DNA of 64,000 nucleotides from Lentinula raphanica (GCA_027919835.1 JANVFP010000040.1:1-64000); one strand, 5' to 3'. Counted from the stretch's first letter, positions 21,366 through 35,375 are shown. Made by a program: numbers and translations. Notes: generated by a model from the sequence alone, not told the origin.

Positions 21366-24300
21366 AAACCGAAAGGTTAAAGTAAAGTGACAAGAAATCA
21401 AAATGTCACGTATCACTTGTTTACTACAATTATTATTTTTTAATTATACATATTTGGTAATTTTTTTTTGCAGCATCTCCTCCCGGCCTTCCCCTGCTGG
21501 CAACGGTCTCGTTTTTTTTCTGGTGGCGTTCGAGCATCGCATATTGAGTTATTATCATGCCTGAGCCATATCTTCTCTATCGACCCCCCTGCTTTTTTTA
21601 GTCCTTGGGCTCCCACTACACGTGCGGAAGTGGGCCACCGCGCTTCGCGCGTGGCATGTACTCGTCCGGAATGGAAAAAGTGTTCATGAACAGAATCCAG
21701 ATGCAACTGTATTAATAGGGTTCGATGGATGGATAAGGGTGAACAAATACTACCACTCGTCTATGTTATCTTGTACTGCTGTAATTAAGCATGCAATTGT
21801 GTTCCTCATTCTGATTCACACTCAAGTTGTCCAATCTCATGCCACAACTTGAAGCATAGATCATCACGGCGGTTGATATATCTTCCTGGACCAAGATGCT
21901 GGTGATTGTGGATCCATCCTGAGGCATGACTGTCTACAGAGGGCAAGATGGAAGGCATGGAATATGCATGTACATGAACGTCGTGTTCCCAGCCAACTCA
22001 TGTAGATCATGGTGTCTTGACTCTCGAGTGCAAACTTCCTTACATCTTCAGCATTAGCAATGATACCCATAGAGGAGGAGGCTTCAATGATTTTATGCGG
22101 GAAGAGATTGCCTGTGAGTTTGAAGGCCCTGGAGATGCCATGGTGGAAGGTCTAGTAACAAGTAATCCATTGTTCAGATGTATTACACACTAAGATAGAT
22201 TGTTTGTCAGGCTGAGCCATCTATGTATGCCTCCCAGTACTCCGGGGCCCTCCCTACATCCCTAACCTATGTTGCAATGATCCAATGAGGCTTTGTATTT
22301 GATATCGAGGCTTAGAAGGTGAAGCAGAGGTGAAGAGCATTGAGAAAGGTCGAGAATCTGAAGAGTCACGGTGAGAAAAGAATGATGTGTCAGCCGAAGT
22401 CACGCGGTCTTGAGCAACGTGATCAAAGTCCCAATTTGGTGAAAAAAAGTTGGGTCCCAAATAGGCAATTTTTAATGAAACCAAATAAGGCGATTTTTTG
22501 ACAGTTTTCCCACGCCAAACGGGCTATAGGACGATTCCTTCATTTCATTCCGGACTCGTAAATAGGTAAGTACGCCCAGGCTCCAGCTGAAATTTGAACT
22601 TCAACTCACATCCAAATCATGTGTATGTTCTTCGGTGTAATTGCATCAAGTTCTTATTTTCGTCTCTCATGGGACCTGCTTCGGTTTCCAGGAAAAGTGA
22701 AAACACATCGTTGCCATCATATCATCGTTGTCTCTGTATATTGTACAACAATATGTCTTCCCAGCCATGTTTACTATCAATTGACCTCCACAGCTTCAAG
22801 CACGTCTCATGTTCACATTCTGCTGCGAGTCTCGACTCAAGCCGACGCTACGTTCTTTCATTCCGGATGATACCCCACATTAAGTGCCCAGCTTCTTCAA
22901 AAGGAGGGAAAAAGCCGCGGCGGACGTCATCCTGAGCACTCATTCAAACTTCAGCTTCAACATTCAAACGGTCAACGGTAGCCATACTAGCAACGCTCCG
23001 ACACCTCAAACTGCCTACAGGACATGATGGATACATGATTAGGAGCATACGACATGCGTAGCCGCTTTTCAATGCCTACAACATTCACGAATATGAAACT
23101 AGTAGTAAGTTCATACATATGATGGACCTGGCTAAATGATAGATGCATACGGGATATATCAGAGATTTTTTTGCTTTACGCTCGTTAAGAGATTCTTACT
23201 ACACCTAGGCACAAATTTCCCCGACTTCCTACGACGAAATCCCTCAATGGAACCTTGATGCTTACGCGTCCTATGCTGTCCTAGATGGTATTCCGAGTGG
23301 GATTATACCGGTCCACTCAAGGTATCTCGGCAGCCTCGCACTCCTCTACAATCCGAAAGGGAATAGATAGCGGTAACATTGATCTGTCTGCCATTTTGTG
23401 TTACACCCTGAAGCTTCAGCTCTCTCGCGCTTCACCATCTCAACCAGTGATGGTACAGCCCCGGGACCTACAGACCTTAGTCCAGACATGGCCAATGAAC
23501 GCGAAGAGCGGGTGAGGAAAAACCCAAGGGGTTGTTCAGTGAAAGGTAAGCAAGAATCATGAAGAGGCAATGCTTCAAACCCAATGTTTTACAACATCGT
23601 ACAACCTCGTACAACTACGAGCCATTGAATTGTCACGCATGATTTTGTGATTGTGAGAAAAGGTGAGAAACTTGAAAGCGCGCGCTCAAACTTGAACTCG
23701 AGTCACAAAAAAGAACATGAGTCTGACACCCATTCAAAGTTGTATCATCGATGAGGTCGGGATTGGGATGCAGTGGTTGGGGAAGAAAACTCGGCTTCTT
23801 CTCACTAGTAACACGGACTCGGAGTACTTCAGTCCAGAATCCAGGAGTGGCAGAAAGAATGCCTTGTCTGAACTCCGGCTCAACAAGAATTTCAATCACA
23901 TTTAAGCTGTTGACAATGGTATCAAGAGTCGAGACAGTGGAACTTTAAGTTGGCTCCAGATTTCTCTGCCAGGGGGTAGTAGCATGTAGGAGAATGATGG
24001 TGACAGCGGCAGAAGATCTGGCTATGAGGTGGCTGATTACTAGGTATAGTACTATATACTATCAGATATACCATTGGGGATCTGTGACCTGAGGCTAGAG
24101 AATACATTTCAGGTCATCTCGGATAACTGATCACTGCCAGGAAAAGCGCAAAAAAGACGAATGGTTTGGGATTGAGTTCTTGAAGAATATTGCAATACAT
24201 ATACCTACACATACATTCCTCTGCAAATGTGTATATTGATACTCCAGGACACTGACCCACCACTGAGGCACGAACCTCAGTCTTTGGTGCACCCGCCCTT

Positions 24301-26130
24301 CTCCTTCGATGCGAAAGACTATACACACCTATGTACTTCTCGATTAATCCTTAGGAAACTTGCTTCGAGACCACAAATTTCAAAAATACAGGGGTCGCCA
24401 CCAGCCTTGCTCTTCGATTTTAGAAAAGTGATACCACCGGAGGCAAAGCTGTAAGTAAGGCGCTCTTCCCCATTCACAATCCCGCTCAATTGTCGCCCAA
24501 TATTGGTAAGAACGAGACTCACAAATCTCAGTGGCGGATTGTGTTGTGTGTACTTGGCGGTCATGTAAAGTCCTGTCAAGGCGACGTTTGTATTCTTGTC
24601 GGAGAAAGGTTGACCGTTGGAGACAGGTATAGAAGATCTGGGATCGTCACTTCTGAGATAGAGGGTTGCAAGATTGAGGATACGACTCACCGAGCTCTTT
24701 CGACTTCCTTGTCGGAGGCAAGAGACTGATCACGGTGGTAGCAGCGTGTAAGATACAGCCTGTGGGCTTATCGCTCGAGGCTCGCCGAAGCTTCTCAAAG
24801 AAGATTCTGACCTTCCTCGATGGACTTGAAAGACAGTCGGACAAAAATTCTTGACGCCGAGCGTACATAATCCAGCCATGATGTTGATGCGGATTTTGCG
24901 AGATTGATAATTGGATCGTGGTACATATACAAGATGCAGCCGGCTAGAAAGGGATAGTCGGGAAACAATGCCTCGAAATTAGAATATATCGGAATCTTGG
25001 ATTACCCTTGAACACAATCTAATCCTACCTGCCTTGCTCTCCCGTTCCGACCTTGAAGCCTCAATTTCGTCTTGATTTTGGTTATCAGCATAAGTCTGCT
25101 GGGGGACTTTTTGTATCAGAACTGATGTTACTCGCTATTCCTGTTCAATGTTGTCCCCTTCCTTCCCGTTCTCGATCTAGACAAATATGGTCCAGCCGTA
25201 ACACTTTCCTATACAGTTTCCGTTCAGCCAAAGCGTGATCCACCGCCGTCGAAACGCCCCGATCCAACACCTCAGTGGTGTAAGTAGAGTCAATGAATGA
25301 CAGTGATTGTGTGACCTGTCTTCTCGTTGAGTACGAGTTGTCGCATTCACTGTCTTGCCGGCATTGCTGTTACTAGTAACTACACTGTTTGGACCGGGAG
25401 AGGTCGATGATGGCGTTGATGAGGTGGCATTGCGGAGACATTCGCTATTGACGATACGGCCGGAGCTAAGGCTGTTAGCCCCTGTTAGCCCTCGCCCACT
25501 GGTGGGCCCCATGTGGATCGACGCCGGAGAGAGAGAGAGAAATGAGGAAACCGCTAGAAACGGCAATCAAAATGAGAGAATGCTACTCCTGCGACAGCCT
25601 TACCTGCCACGAAATGCTGGTCCTAGAGAGCTAGGCTGACCAAGTTATAATGTCGTTAGGTGTTCGATTGGAATGAAATCAGTATACAGCATCCCAGTTG
25701 TCACTAGCCGAGAGCTTGTTGGACGGATTGACTGGGACAGCAAACGGAAAACGTATAGTACGGCTGGTATAGCGACATAGTTGTACTGAGACTGGACAAA
25801 ACAAAGCTGAAGCCGGCATCCAGGATCCTGGAAAGCCATCTTGAAAGACAAGAGTGGTTTAGAGTGAGCCTGTGAATGAGCGAGTGAACAGAGAGACAGT
25901 ACGAGGAAAAGATACGGATTGTTGAGTATAAAAAAGGAGTTACTTCAAGTCGGATTTTCGTTTTAGCTAGTCATGATAGTGATTAGACCTGAAGAAATCA
26001 ATATGACAATGAACATTCTGCTTCATTGCCACTCAAGATATGCTAATTCGCAGTGAGATGCAGATGCCGAGCTCGACACAAGAAGAAGCCTAGGTTCAAA
26101 TATACAACTGGGGTTGAGAGTCGAGACAGG
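21366..26130. other. gene-poor stretch with weak coding islands
   Basis: No gene I can defend in 4.8 kb. Possible small or decayed coding pieces are: a plus-strand island about 23210-23370 (frame containing YDEIPQWNLDAYASY and YLGSLALLYNPKG), a minus-strand island 24868-24320 with plausible splice sites, a minus-strand island 23899-23640 (EPEFRQGILSATPGFW), and a minus-strand serine/threonine-rich frame 25560-25300. None gives a recognised domain and none joins into a clean gene by eye. A TATA-like GTATAAAAAAG lies at 25927. The stretch 22430-22530 is A/T-rich with repeated CCCAAAT/CCAAATA words. Confidence 0.35.
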
Positions 26131-27665
26131 TCAAAAATCGTATAAATCTGGGCGGTCCGAACGAAAAGCTACGGCCTTCTTCGGTTTCTTCGATCGAGAC
26201 TTGGGTACCTGTGCTACTTCGGCTTGAGGGTTGACTTCGGTGTCACTCTGTGAAAGACTGAAGGAAGCTTTGACCTCGGACCCCCGGTCCACTTCGACTT
26301 CGACTTCGACGGCAGGAAGTGCTGCAGTAGGCCCTGATATATGGGTATCGTTGTCAAAAGCAGTCGAAGGCGCCGGCGTGGTTCTTCGCTCCCCGACTCC
26401 ACCTTCGACATCTAGGTGGAGGGTCTCGAATATCAGCCGCTTCCTAGTACATTTGAAGGCAAGATTATTCTCTCCACTGCTATTTCCACCTTCAACCGCA
26501 GAAACGGAAAGACCTCGTAAAGTCGAGAATCGATCACTGGGAGGAAGGAGCGTGTGTGGAGATGGAAGGGTGTGAATATGAACCAGGCCGTGATGAGAAG
26601 GGAAGAGCGTTGAAAGTGAGGGATTAGCTATCGGAAGCATCTCAGATCAGGTTGTGCATGAGAGACTCTCGGAATATTCTTACTAGTGAATGCGTCTAGA
26701 GTGATCAAGCCGTCACACATCCATCCGACTTTTTCTATCCAACCTGGTCCGCCCCATGCGTTCGCAGAGATGTGAGATTCCATGCTGATAGATGCGCAAG
26801 ATAAAGGATGCCGGCTCAGAACAGATCGCAATCGATACAGAAAATGCAAGATATCCTGTGGATAAATCTCAGCTATGTTGTAGCATTTCAAAGGCAGTAT
26901 TGTACCTGAGCACAAAGATCACCCCACGCATAGGAACCAAGTGCTGGTATACAAATTCTAAGCGGGACTTTTGGCGCCCTTGACGAACGTTGCGATAGTA
27001 TCTCCTCAATATGAAGAAGTACTTTTTGTGTCGTTGAGAAGGAGTTGGGCAGGACAGAATGAAGTACATCCAGAACGTTGAAGGTAGTGAGCTGGCTACT
27101 CTTCAAAGCACTATCAATGATAGATAGTGGTATACGACTTGTGAGATCGAATGGTTGGCAGAAATCTTCAGAAACTCTGCAGAATGATTATAACGATCAG
27201 AGGTCCATAAGATCGATGCAAACTTACATACGATGTCGATCCTACTGTGGTCTGAAATTGCTTCAGTTGTTCATATCTCCAAGCAATTTTCATCTTCTGA
27301 TCTTCATCTGCTGGCTTTTGCTCCTCGACATCATCTTCCAAAGTAGTTTTCGAAGATGTCGGATTATGGAACCACATGCAACTCTTTACCCAGTCCAATG
27401 CATCTAGGTTACTACCCACAACAAGAACATCCTGTTTACACGCCAGACCCTGCGATACAAAGAATTTCTGGACCAATTCTCCGTAAGCCGAGTGTGGATC
27501 TGGTGCTGCGATAACTAACGAGCATGACAAAGGCAGTCCACCTCCGAGGATGTCATCTAAAGAGGGTATTCCGGTGGATGTGATGGTGGTTGCAATGGAG
27601 CCAGGTGAAGGTCGAGTACCAGGTAGTGATTGCGTTTTTGAGGTCGATTTCCGTTTGAATGACAT
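26131..27665 (-). CDS. ELP4: Elongator complex protein 4
   Basis: Exons 27665-27232, 27176-26906, 26855-26684 and 26627-26131 give 457 residues. The protein is the Elp4/PAXNEB family: the N-terminal TGIPSLDDILGGGLPL is the degenerate P-loop region, followed by a RecA-like core, and the C-terminal part contains HHGLVHIHTLPSPHTLLPP and DRFSTLRG, which I recognise from fungal Elp4. Elongator's Elp4-5-6 hexameric ring binds tRNA and supports wobble-uridine modification by Elp3. The C-terminus ends with a basic SRSKKPKKA segment. It is head to head with IMP1, only 68 bp between the two start codons, so they share one promoter region. Confidence 0.92.
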
Positions 27666-27733
27666 GATAATCAGGAAGAGAAATATGAACGGCCCGAAAT
27701 TTGCTTTTCTTTCTGTTCCAACTGTTCAAGTTG
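27666..27733. promoter_or_regulatory. shared divergent promoter of ELP4 and IMP1
   Basis: Only 68 bp separate the ATG of ELP4 (27665, minus) from that of IMP1 (27734, plus). There is no TATA box; the sequence is T-rich on the plus strand (TTTGCTTTTCTTTCTGTTCC). Both 5' UTRs must be short, or transcripts overlap the opposite gene. An upstream non-ATG extension of IMP1 cannot be excluded. Confidence 0.6.
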
Positions 27734-28461
27734 ATGAGGAGAACGTTTGAATGGATCGCCAGCAGAGTCAAGCATTCAACAGCCGGTATAAAATCGCCGT
27801 ATGGTCCCACTAAGAAGGTTGGAATTGCAGGTCTGAAGGTAAGTGTTTCCAAATGGAATACTCCTCCGAACCAATTCTCAACACCAAACAGCTGGTTAAC
27901 CTCGCTTGCGCTACTCATCTCTTCCTGGAATATGTGGGAACCGTGTCTTTGGTACGCCAGAAAGGATAGTTCTTGTGGAATAAGTCTTTGAGCATTATTG
28001 TAGATGTCAGGTCCTTCAATGCTACCAACCCTCGCTACAAGTGGTGAAGTGGTACTAGAAGACCGTCTGACCCTGCGCCTGAATCCCAAATCATTGACCA
28101 GAGGAGACCTTGTCGTCGTAAGGTCCCCTATTGACCCGACCACCATTGTTTGCAAACGGGTCATCGGCCTCCCGGGCGATATAGTCTGTGTTGATCCAAC
28201 TGGTGTCAAGGCGCCCTCAACAGAACATTTGCTGGTACCGAAAGGTCATATATGGCTGTGTGGTGATAACATGGCCTATTCTCGCGATTCAAGAGACTAT
28301 GGCCCCGTCCCTATGGCATTGATACGTTCAAAACTCTTTGCAAGGGTTGGTTTCTGACTCCTAGTATTCTACTTGTGTATCTTCTGACATCAACATCTAC
28401 CCAGATATGGCCCTTGAAGGACAGCACAATCTTTCAAAACCCTATGCGAGTTGTCGATTAA
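27734..28461 (+). CDS. IMP1: mitochondrial inner membrane protease subunit 1
   Basis: Exons 27734-27838, 27892-27951, 28004-28345 and 28405-28461 give 187 residues, the usual size. It belongs to the S26 signal peptidase family: the catalytic serine lies in SGPSMLPT, the catalytic lysine in CKRVIGLPGD, and the conserved GDN and SRDYGPVP boxes follow. A short hydrophobic segment (LACATHLFLEYVGTVSL) before the serine box anchors it in the inner membrane. The C-terminus ARIWPL is typical. Imp1 cleaves sorting signals from proteins such as Cox2 and cytochrome b2 facing the intermembrane space. The small exons explain why only the third exon stands out as an open frame. Confidence 0.93.
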
Positions 28462-28793
28462 CACTTCATCGATGTGAATGTTGGATCGATTTGTGTTCGA
28501 AATTGCATCCGTGACGTCGATATTACCATTGCATGCTGGCATACTGCGATCTCGGAAACGTGAATGGTAGCCGGTTCACTGTCCTGCTATACGTTCCACT
28601 ATCGAGCTTTATCAACTCTCTCGTTCCCACCTGTACCCGCTGACAACATCTTTGCTCTCCGAACCCCCGTGTCTCAATGTGCTCAAATGGGACTCTAATC
28701 TACAATTTCAAGAGAGATTTCAGCATGCCATGTCATAGATACTCAGGTTGACATGCTCACCGAATGAATTGCATTCCCTAGCTCAAGATTCCA

Positions 28794-29786
28794 TCATCTA
28801 CTAAAATTCACCGAATATCCACCCTGCCCGTTTGGGACGAACTTGAAATTATCAGTCGAGAGTCCGAAGTTGCCTGGAACAAGAATTGTCGCACAGACTC
28901 CAAAGACAGACCGATTACTTGTGCTCACCCAAGATACTATTCCCTACACCTTTGAGCTTTTGCATCATTTCTGCCGTTTCTCGTTTCTGTGCTACCTCTA
29001 CTCGAGGTTTTAGAAGTTGTAGTGTCCGTTGTATTTCCTTCGAACTACTTGAGTTTTCGGGAAGGATGCTGAGTAGCGTGTTATAATCTGACGGAGACGT
29101 GATTAGGTGGAAGATATAGAGGTACCAGAAATTATGTACCTTCCTGAGCAGACGACAACGACGACCACGTATTAAGTTGTTCATTGGAAACCGCCCGTCG
29201 TTGTAGGGCCTTGATATAATGTGGATCATCGCGAAGCGCTAGGCCTCAATGTCAGATCGAGGTACAACTTGAATGGGCGGATCGAGGGTTATCACCTTCG
29301 GTGCAAGCATTCACGACTTCTTTATGTTCGCCCTACTTCATATGCATGAGCAATCAGCTACACAGTAGCAGCAAAGCAAGGCGCACTAATTGGACATAGC
29401 AAGCCCCAATATTGGCATTCAACACAGATCGAGCTTTAGCCACCGAAGCTTCTTCCTCCGTGAGGGGCGTTTCTTCATCTTGATTTCCTGAGTTTCCAGT
29501 CGAGGTTTGAGTAGAGGTACTACTTTCTGGCGAAAAATCATCTGCGTCTACTTCTGGATCCCTTTGTGGCCTTGGAGTAGATTTGCGTTTAGGCAGTCTA
29601 CCGAGAGCAGAGCGATATGCTGCCAGAGCGTCTTCCCATCTGTGAGCTCTGTAATGATCGTTTCCTTCAGTTTTCAGTTCCTCGGAGTATCTGAGGAGTT
29701 TCTTTGAATGGTTAAGCCAGCACGTAGACAAAACGAGAGAAATTTACCTCTACATTTGTGTCCGACTCTGTAATTTCTGTGCTCAT
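28794..29786 (-). CDS. tetratricopeptide repeat protein 1-like (TTC1 family)
   Basis: A first exon of 13 codons (29786-29748), then 29701-29387 and further short exons ending at TGA 28794. The protein has TPR units: KTEGNDHYRAHRWEDALAAY, then ANIGACYVQL, then ALQRRAVSNEQL, an acidic insert (DEETPLTEEE) between the first two, and the C-terminus GVGNSILGNFGLSTDNFKF that I recognise from TTC1/Hsp90-cochaperone-like proteins. Such proteins act as small chaperone adaptors, binding Hsp70/Hsp90 tails and G-protein partners. It is divergent from LYS1 with 144 bp between starts. The last exon after the 3' intron encodes only the tail. Confidence 0.85.
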
Positions 29787-29930
29787 GTCTGTCGATATTT
29801 GCGAAGTCAATGCTAAGTCCAAGTGGGACAGGCGCCAAAAAGAAAGCGCCAACGATCGGCACGTGAGTCTTCGAGTCATCAAAATTTCATCGGGCGTCTA
29901 ATGATCAGCTCAAAACTTTTGACCAAAACC

Positions 29931-31211
<1,281 letters not shown>

Positions 31212-31849
31212 GGTTGTATATAGATGTGCATATCATTGAATGTGTTTGAACAAGTTCCAACTCAGAGAGGACGTGTCATGATATGATTCCTCAAGGAATA
31301 TCCATATATTTCGGACTAGGAACCACTGTGTGGTATCACGCTGCGCTTTTATAGCTCTTGTCAGCAGGACAGGACAGGCCAGACCGTTCGTCGAGATTTG
31401 ATAGCTTTGATAGCGATCTTTTGAGGAAGAAAGAAATAGTTTCCGTGCTCATAACTATGGACAGCGAAGAAGGGGATGTTGGGTGTTATGGCTAGTGACG
31501 GATAATCAGTAGTTATAATAGAACACGAACAACGATGGTATTTTTCCAGAAAGCAAGCTTGATAGGAAAGTGAATTGAGAGATAGCCGATGTTGCTAAGG
31601 GATGCGAAGGCGTGATGTGAAAAGACTTGAAGCGGACAGAATATAAAAAGTCGATTGGCAAATTCTCTGATCGCAACACTCAACCTTTTTCTTTTTCTTA
31701 TTCTTCTGTGTTTGGGGGCATTCCTCGCTGGCCTTCCCTTCGGTCTTCCTCTCTTCTTCGCCGTGCAATTCTTCATTTACGGGTTTACTCAGGTGCTGGT
31801 CGCCTTCTTAACCTTTTGTATCTCACCATACATTCTTTCTTGTTTCGAA
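31212..31849. other. LYS1 3' flank and pyrimidine-rich leader of the next gene
   Basis: 31212-31640 holds no recognisable feature. From about 31680 to 31849 the plus strand is strongly T/C-rich (CTTTTTCTTTTTCTTATTC and similar), typical of fungal promoters and leaders; it is open in the frame of the following gene but has no ATG, so I treat it as leader rather than as an N-terminal membrane segment. AATATAAAAAG at 31640-31650 is a possible TATA box. Confidence 0.55.
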
Positions 31850-33079
31850 ATGGTCCTCGCTATGGAACTTCCTCAGATATCCATCTCCTTGGCTCCTCCG
31901 GAGGAACCTATCGTTGAACCTTTCTCGCCCTTCTCCTGGGTAAAAGCGTCTATAAATGACGATGACGGCTTTCGGTCCACCCATCTTACTCCTCCACCTA
32001 CTCATCTCAGGTTCTCTCCCAATCTGCCTTCTCCTCTCGGTCCCGTTAATGACAAAGCAAGAGGTCTTGAGCGTGATCGTTTCGAGGCTCTGCTTAAGGC
32101 TACCAGAGAACGAAATGCGTACTCCGGGGGCCAGAAGGATGGGGATCTTCGCAAAGAAATTGCCCTTAAAGCGCATAAGAATAAGCAAGGTCGGTGCTCC
32201 TCATCATGTTTAATCTCAAAATTCTCATGTCGTTTTGTATTAGTCGAGCGACGGGCTCTCTTCTTGTCCAAAGTACTTGCTCCTCCGTCGCCGACTGCTG
32301 TGTCCCAACCTGTCACTCCTCCAGATTCACCCGCCCTGTTCCATTTTCGATTCCCATCCCCTGGGCTTGTATCTCCACTAGCCCTGTTTGAGTCTCTGAA
32401 CGAAGATTCGCCTACCGGACCTCTTTCTTATCCCATAGATCCATGGGTCGAGCAAGTTGACTATAGACTTCCTCATCAGAAAGCGGCCGCCTCTAATAAG
32501 ATCAAGGCAACCAAGTACACGAATCACAAGAAACTTCCTTCTCTCGAGGAGATAACCGCTCGTCTAGGACCCAATCACGTCCGTATCTCGAGCTCGGAAA
32601 GCACTGGGCGCACCACGCGCCTTCCTGGTTTTCTAGCTCAGCGTCAGGGTCCTGCTCCTACGAGCGAACGTCCGCGACTTTCCCTAGGCGTTGGGAGGCT
32701 ACAAGCTCCCATCCGTGCCCCACAGCCTTCCAAGGCTGAACAGGTGGCTGTCTTGCCACCTCCAAAGTCTCCTTCCTCGCCACTGACCCCGAAACTCCAA
32801 GTGACCACCATCCTCGTCCCGCGATCCTCTTCGCTGTCTCCTACAGAGCTCAACGAGTCCAACTTGAACGCTCTGCAGTCGCGTGAGCGTAAATCCAAGG
32901 ATATGCTCTCTACGCTTCGCCGACGAGTGATCCCTTCGGATAGTGGCGCGGTTCAAGATTCAGATCAGCAGCCGCTTGTTGACCGTCGCTGGAAACGTCA
33001 TTCTGCCCCCGCTGATATTGCTCCGCGACCCCGTGCTGGATTTGAACATCCTGTCCTTTCGATGAAAGGAGCCTTTTGA
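31850..33079 (+). CDS. proline/serine-rich protein of unknown function
   Basis: Exons 31850-32189 and 32244-33079 give 391 residues, starting MVLAMELPQISISL. The 54-bp intron is a multiple of three and has no stop, so it also reads through. No domain is recognised. Visible traits are an N-terminal segment with PPEEPIVEPF, a central LERDRFEALLKATRERNA helix, a KYTNHKKLPSLEEITARLG box that looks like a conserved short motif, and a long disordered C-terminal half rich in P, S and basic residues. It is likely an intrinsically disordered regulatory protein. Upstream is LYS1, downstream IES1 on the other strand. Confidence 0.7.
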   Translation: MVLAMELPQISISLAPPEEPIVEPFSPFSWVKASINDDDGFRSTHLTPPPTHLRFSPNLPSPLGPVNDKARGLERDRFEALLKATRERNAYSGGQKDGDLRKEIALKAHKNKQGRCSSSCLISKFSCRFVLVERRALFLSKVLAPPSPTAVSQPVTPPDSPALFHFRFPSPGLVSPLALFESLNEDSPTGPLSYPIDPWVEQVDYRLPHQKAAASNKIKATKYTNHKKLPSLEEITARLGPNHVRISSSESTGRTTRLPGFLAQRQGPAPTSERPRLSLGVGRLQAPIRAPQPSKAEQVAVLPPPKSPSSPLTPKLQVTTILVPRSSSLSPTELNESNLNALQSRERKSKDMLSTLRRRVIPSDSGAVQDSDQQPLVDRRWKRHSAPADIAPRPRAGFEHPVLSMKGAF

Positions 33080-33555
33080 TGTCGCGTTCATGATAAATTC
33101 AAGATCATTCCTCTCTTTCTAATTCGTTCAGTCTAAAACATTTTGTAATCGATTTTCACTATTCTCTCCGGGTGTAGAGTGTGTACGATACGGGTTGGGC
33201 CAGCACCTTTCTTATTAAACCTTGTAATTATCTAGTATCGGTTCGAGCTGGTCTCAACCGCCGCTAGATGGTTGCTCACGTTCGTTACTATTCACTTGAA
33301 CTACATACGTTCACACAGCAGAGTCTGCCTACTACGCATTTGACATTTCTGACTTACATCGTAGATTGTTTCTGTGAAGTCGGTAGATCTTTGATGGCTG
33401 GTCTAATCATTTATCTGTTGCTTCAAAACCAAGCTTGGCGATTATAAGAATATTGAGGTTGTGATGATACGAGTAACGAGACTAGAAGGTATAGATAGAC
33501 TGACAGTGGTATAGAATAGCAAAAGTCCAAAAAGCACATGAAGTAAAATACAGCG
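33080..33555. other. intergenic, convergent 3' flanks
   Basis: Contains the 3' ends of the gene at 31850 and of IES1. I see no gene, RNA or repeat in it. Confidence 0.5.
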
Positions 33556-35375
33556 TTAGTCCCATGATTCTACCGGTTGCCAACGTGTGAAGGTCTTGGG
33601 ACGACCTGGATAACTGCGCTGGAAGATTTGTGTGCTCTCTTCAGGGGTTGGCGGTCGTCCTCGTATAGCAGAGATGAGGCTCAAGCGCTGCGCTAGATCA
33701 TCACATGAATGTGAATGTCAGAATTGACGTGAATGGAATGAAAACCTTCGTACAGTAGTCAATACGCATATCACCGCCATCCACACTTTCCTCGTCAGAT
33801 TCAACCAGTGCATCAGATGTATGGATGGAGCGCCATGCATCTATCGAAGATAGGATCAAAGGTGTAGTTCAGAGGATGTACAACACAGAGGGTACCTACG
33901 CTGAAGGAAAGATCTGCCGTCAAAGCGTAGTTCAGGGAAGTATGGAATGTTGGCAAGAACAGGAGTTGGAATCGATAGCATCCGTTGTTCTTCCATTTCG
34001 GCCACAGAATCTGGCGAAAGCGGTGGAGGTATAGGTGAGTCTGATTTATTGATCATGGACGGGTCTTCTCCCGGGACATAGTACATGAACGGTCCATTTT
34101 CTTTAGATGGTTCCGGATGTCGACGTGTTGATCGTGTCCGCGGGGTGTCGGGAGTTGAGAGTGATTGTGGGGCGACTGACAAACTCCATGATGAGCATGC
34201 ATCACCTCGAGGGAAGCGTCGAGAACCATTTACCTGTCACAAAATGTGGCGCTGCAGGTTTCGACTTCTTCTCGCTTTCCATAGCAGTGACCAGTTTTTG
34301 TAAGAATATGTTTCTCTGTGCTGACATCCTCTTTCCCCATTCCAACTCTTCCGGTGTATCCACATTTTCTCTGAGGAGTTCCATATGAGTCAGAGGACGC
34401 ATGTAGGGTGCTTTTCCGGGTATTGGACGCGAATTCGGGGCATCAAATGGGTTTGGTGGCTCATCAGACTCTAGATAGTGGTAAATCATCCATAGAAATG
34501 CTTTTGCACGATCAGGTGAGGCTAGTGCTTTTGGTAAAAATAGGTCCAAGAAGTTGACTGTGCCATCGAAATGTACGTTGGCGAGGGGCTGATGACGAAC
34601 ATTGAGGTATAGCCGGAACGAACAGAAATCAAAGGTGCTTACGACGGCATGGTTAGATAAAACAAAGATGAGGTTCACAATACTTGTAGGAGGTCGTTGA
34701 CCGGCTCTCTGCGTGTAAGCTTCAGCCTTCGATTTATATGATGCTTTTAAACCTACTCTCTTCTCAAGAATCTCTTCCGGTGTCGATGGAGGAATGGATT
34801 TGAATTCTGAGGGAAGAAGGGCGGCCTTGAGACAGTTTTTTATTCGTGGCGCATCTTGCGCGTTTCCATCAGTCTTCTGGAGGGATGGGACAGGATGATA
34901 GGTGCGTAGAGCGGTCTTCATTTCTGGGAAGACTTGGTGATATTTCAGCGTTCAAATGAGGAAGCATGCCACATGAGAAATTCACAAGCCATAGTAGTGT
35001 TTATCCGTCCAACGTTAGTGAGCAGTGATATTTTCGCCAATTCGACTCCAAACTCGGGAGTTTCGAGCATTTTGTCCTTCAAAACCTTTGAGCACTTGTT
35101 TGAGTGAAACAATGCATTCACATATAGTTCGCGAAAGGTGATCCTGGAAGCCGAAGCAGGGGTTTGTGGTGTAAACACCGCCGTCTCATCCAAGAAGACG
35201 TAGCGTAGAAAGTCGTATTGGACATCCTCCCTTGTGAGTATTTCTGCATCATTGCGTTTGATTGGTAGTGCTTTCCTACTGAGATAACCCGCACTATGTT
35301 ATATGAGCTTCTTCATGAAACTGAAAACAAACCGAGAACGCACGGGGGAATAGGTTCTGGAGGTATGTCAGACAT
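33556..35375 (-). CDS. IES1: INO80 complex subunit Ies1
   Basis: Multi-exon gene starting MSDIPPEPIPP at 35375. Exons 1-2 are 35375-35344 and 35278-34986, the third begins at 34932, and later splices lie near 34642/34589, 34260-34200, 33900 and 33735-33690. It encodes ITFRELYVNALFHSNKCSKV, EFGVELAKISLLTNVGRINTT, FFPEMKTALRTYHPVPSLQ and QDAPRIKNCLKAALLP, the signature of Ies1. C-terminal exons include MRIDY, then RGRPPTPEE and FTRWQPVESWD before TAA at 33556. Ies1 belongs to the species-specific N-terminal module of the INO80 chromatin remodeller. The intron 34589-34642 (54 bp) is stop-free and a multiple of three. Confidence 0.88.

Noticed and set aside
25517..25542. GA microsatellite (GGAGAGAGAGAGAGAAATG)
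   Set aside because: Short simple repeat with no sign of function.
27553..28209. 218-codon minus-strand frame across the ELP4/IMP1 junction
   Set aside because: It lies antisense to the well-supported IMP1 exons and ELP4 start; composition and lack of motifs mark it as a shadow frame.
31655..31849. Hydrophobic N-terminal extension of the gene at 31850 (several TM-like stretches)
   Set aside because: The extension has no ATG and its hydrophobicity comes from a T/C-rich leader (CTT, TTC, CTC codons); the first real ATG is 31850.
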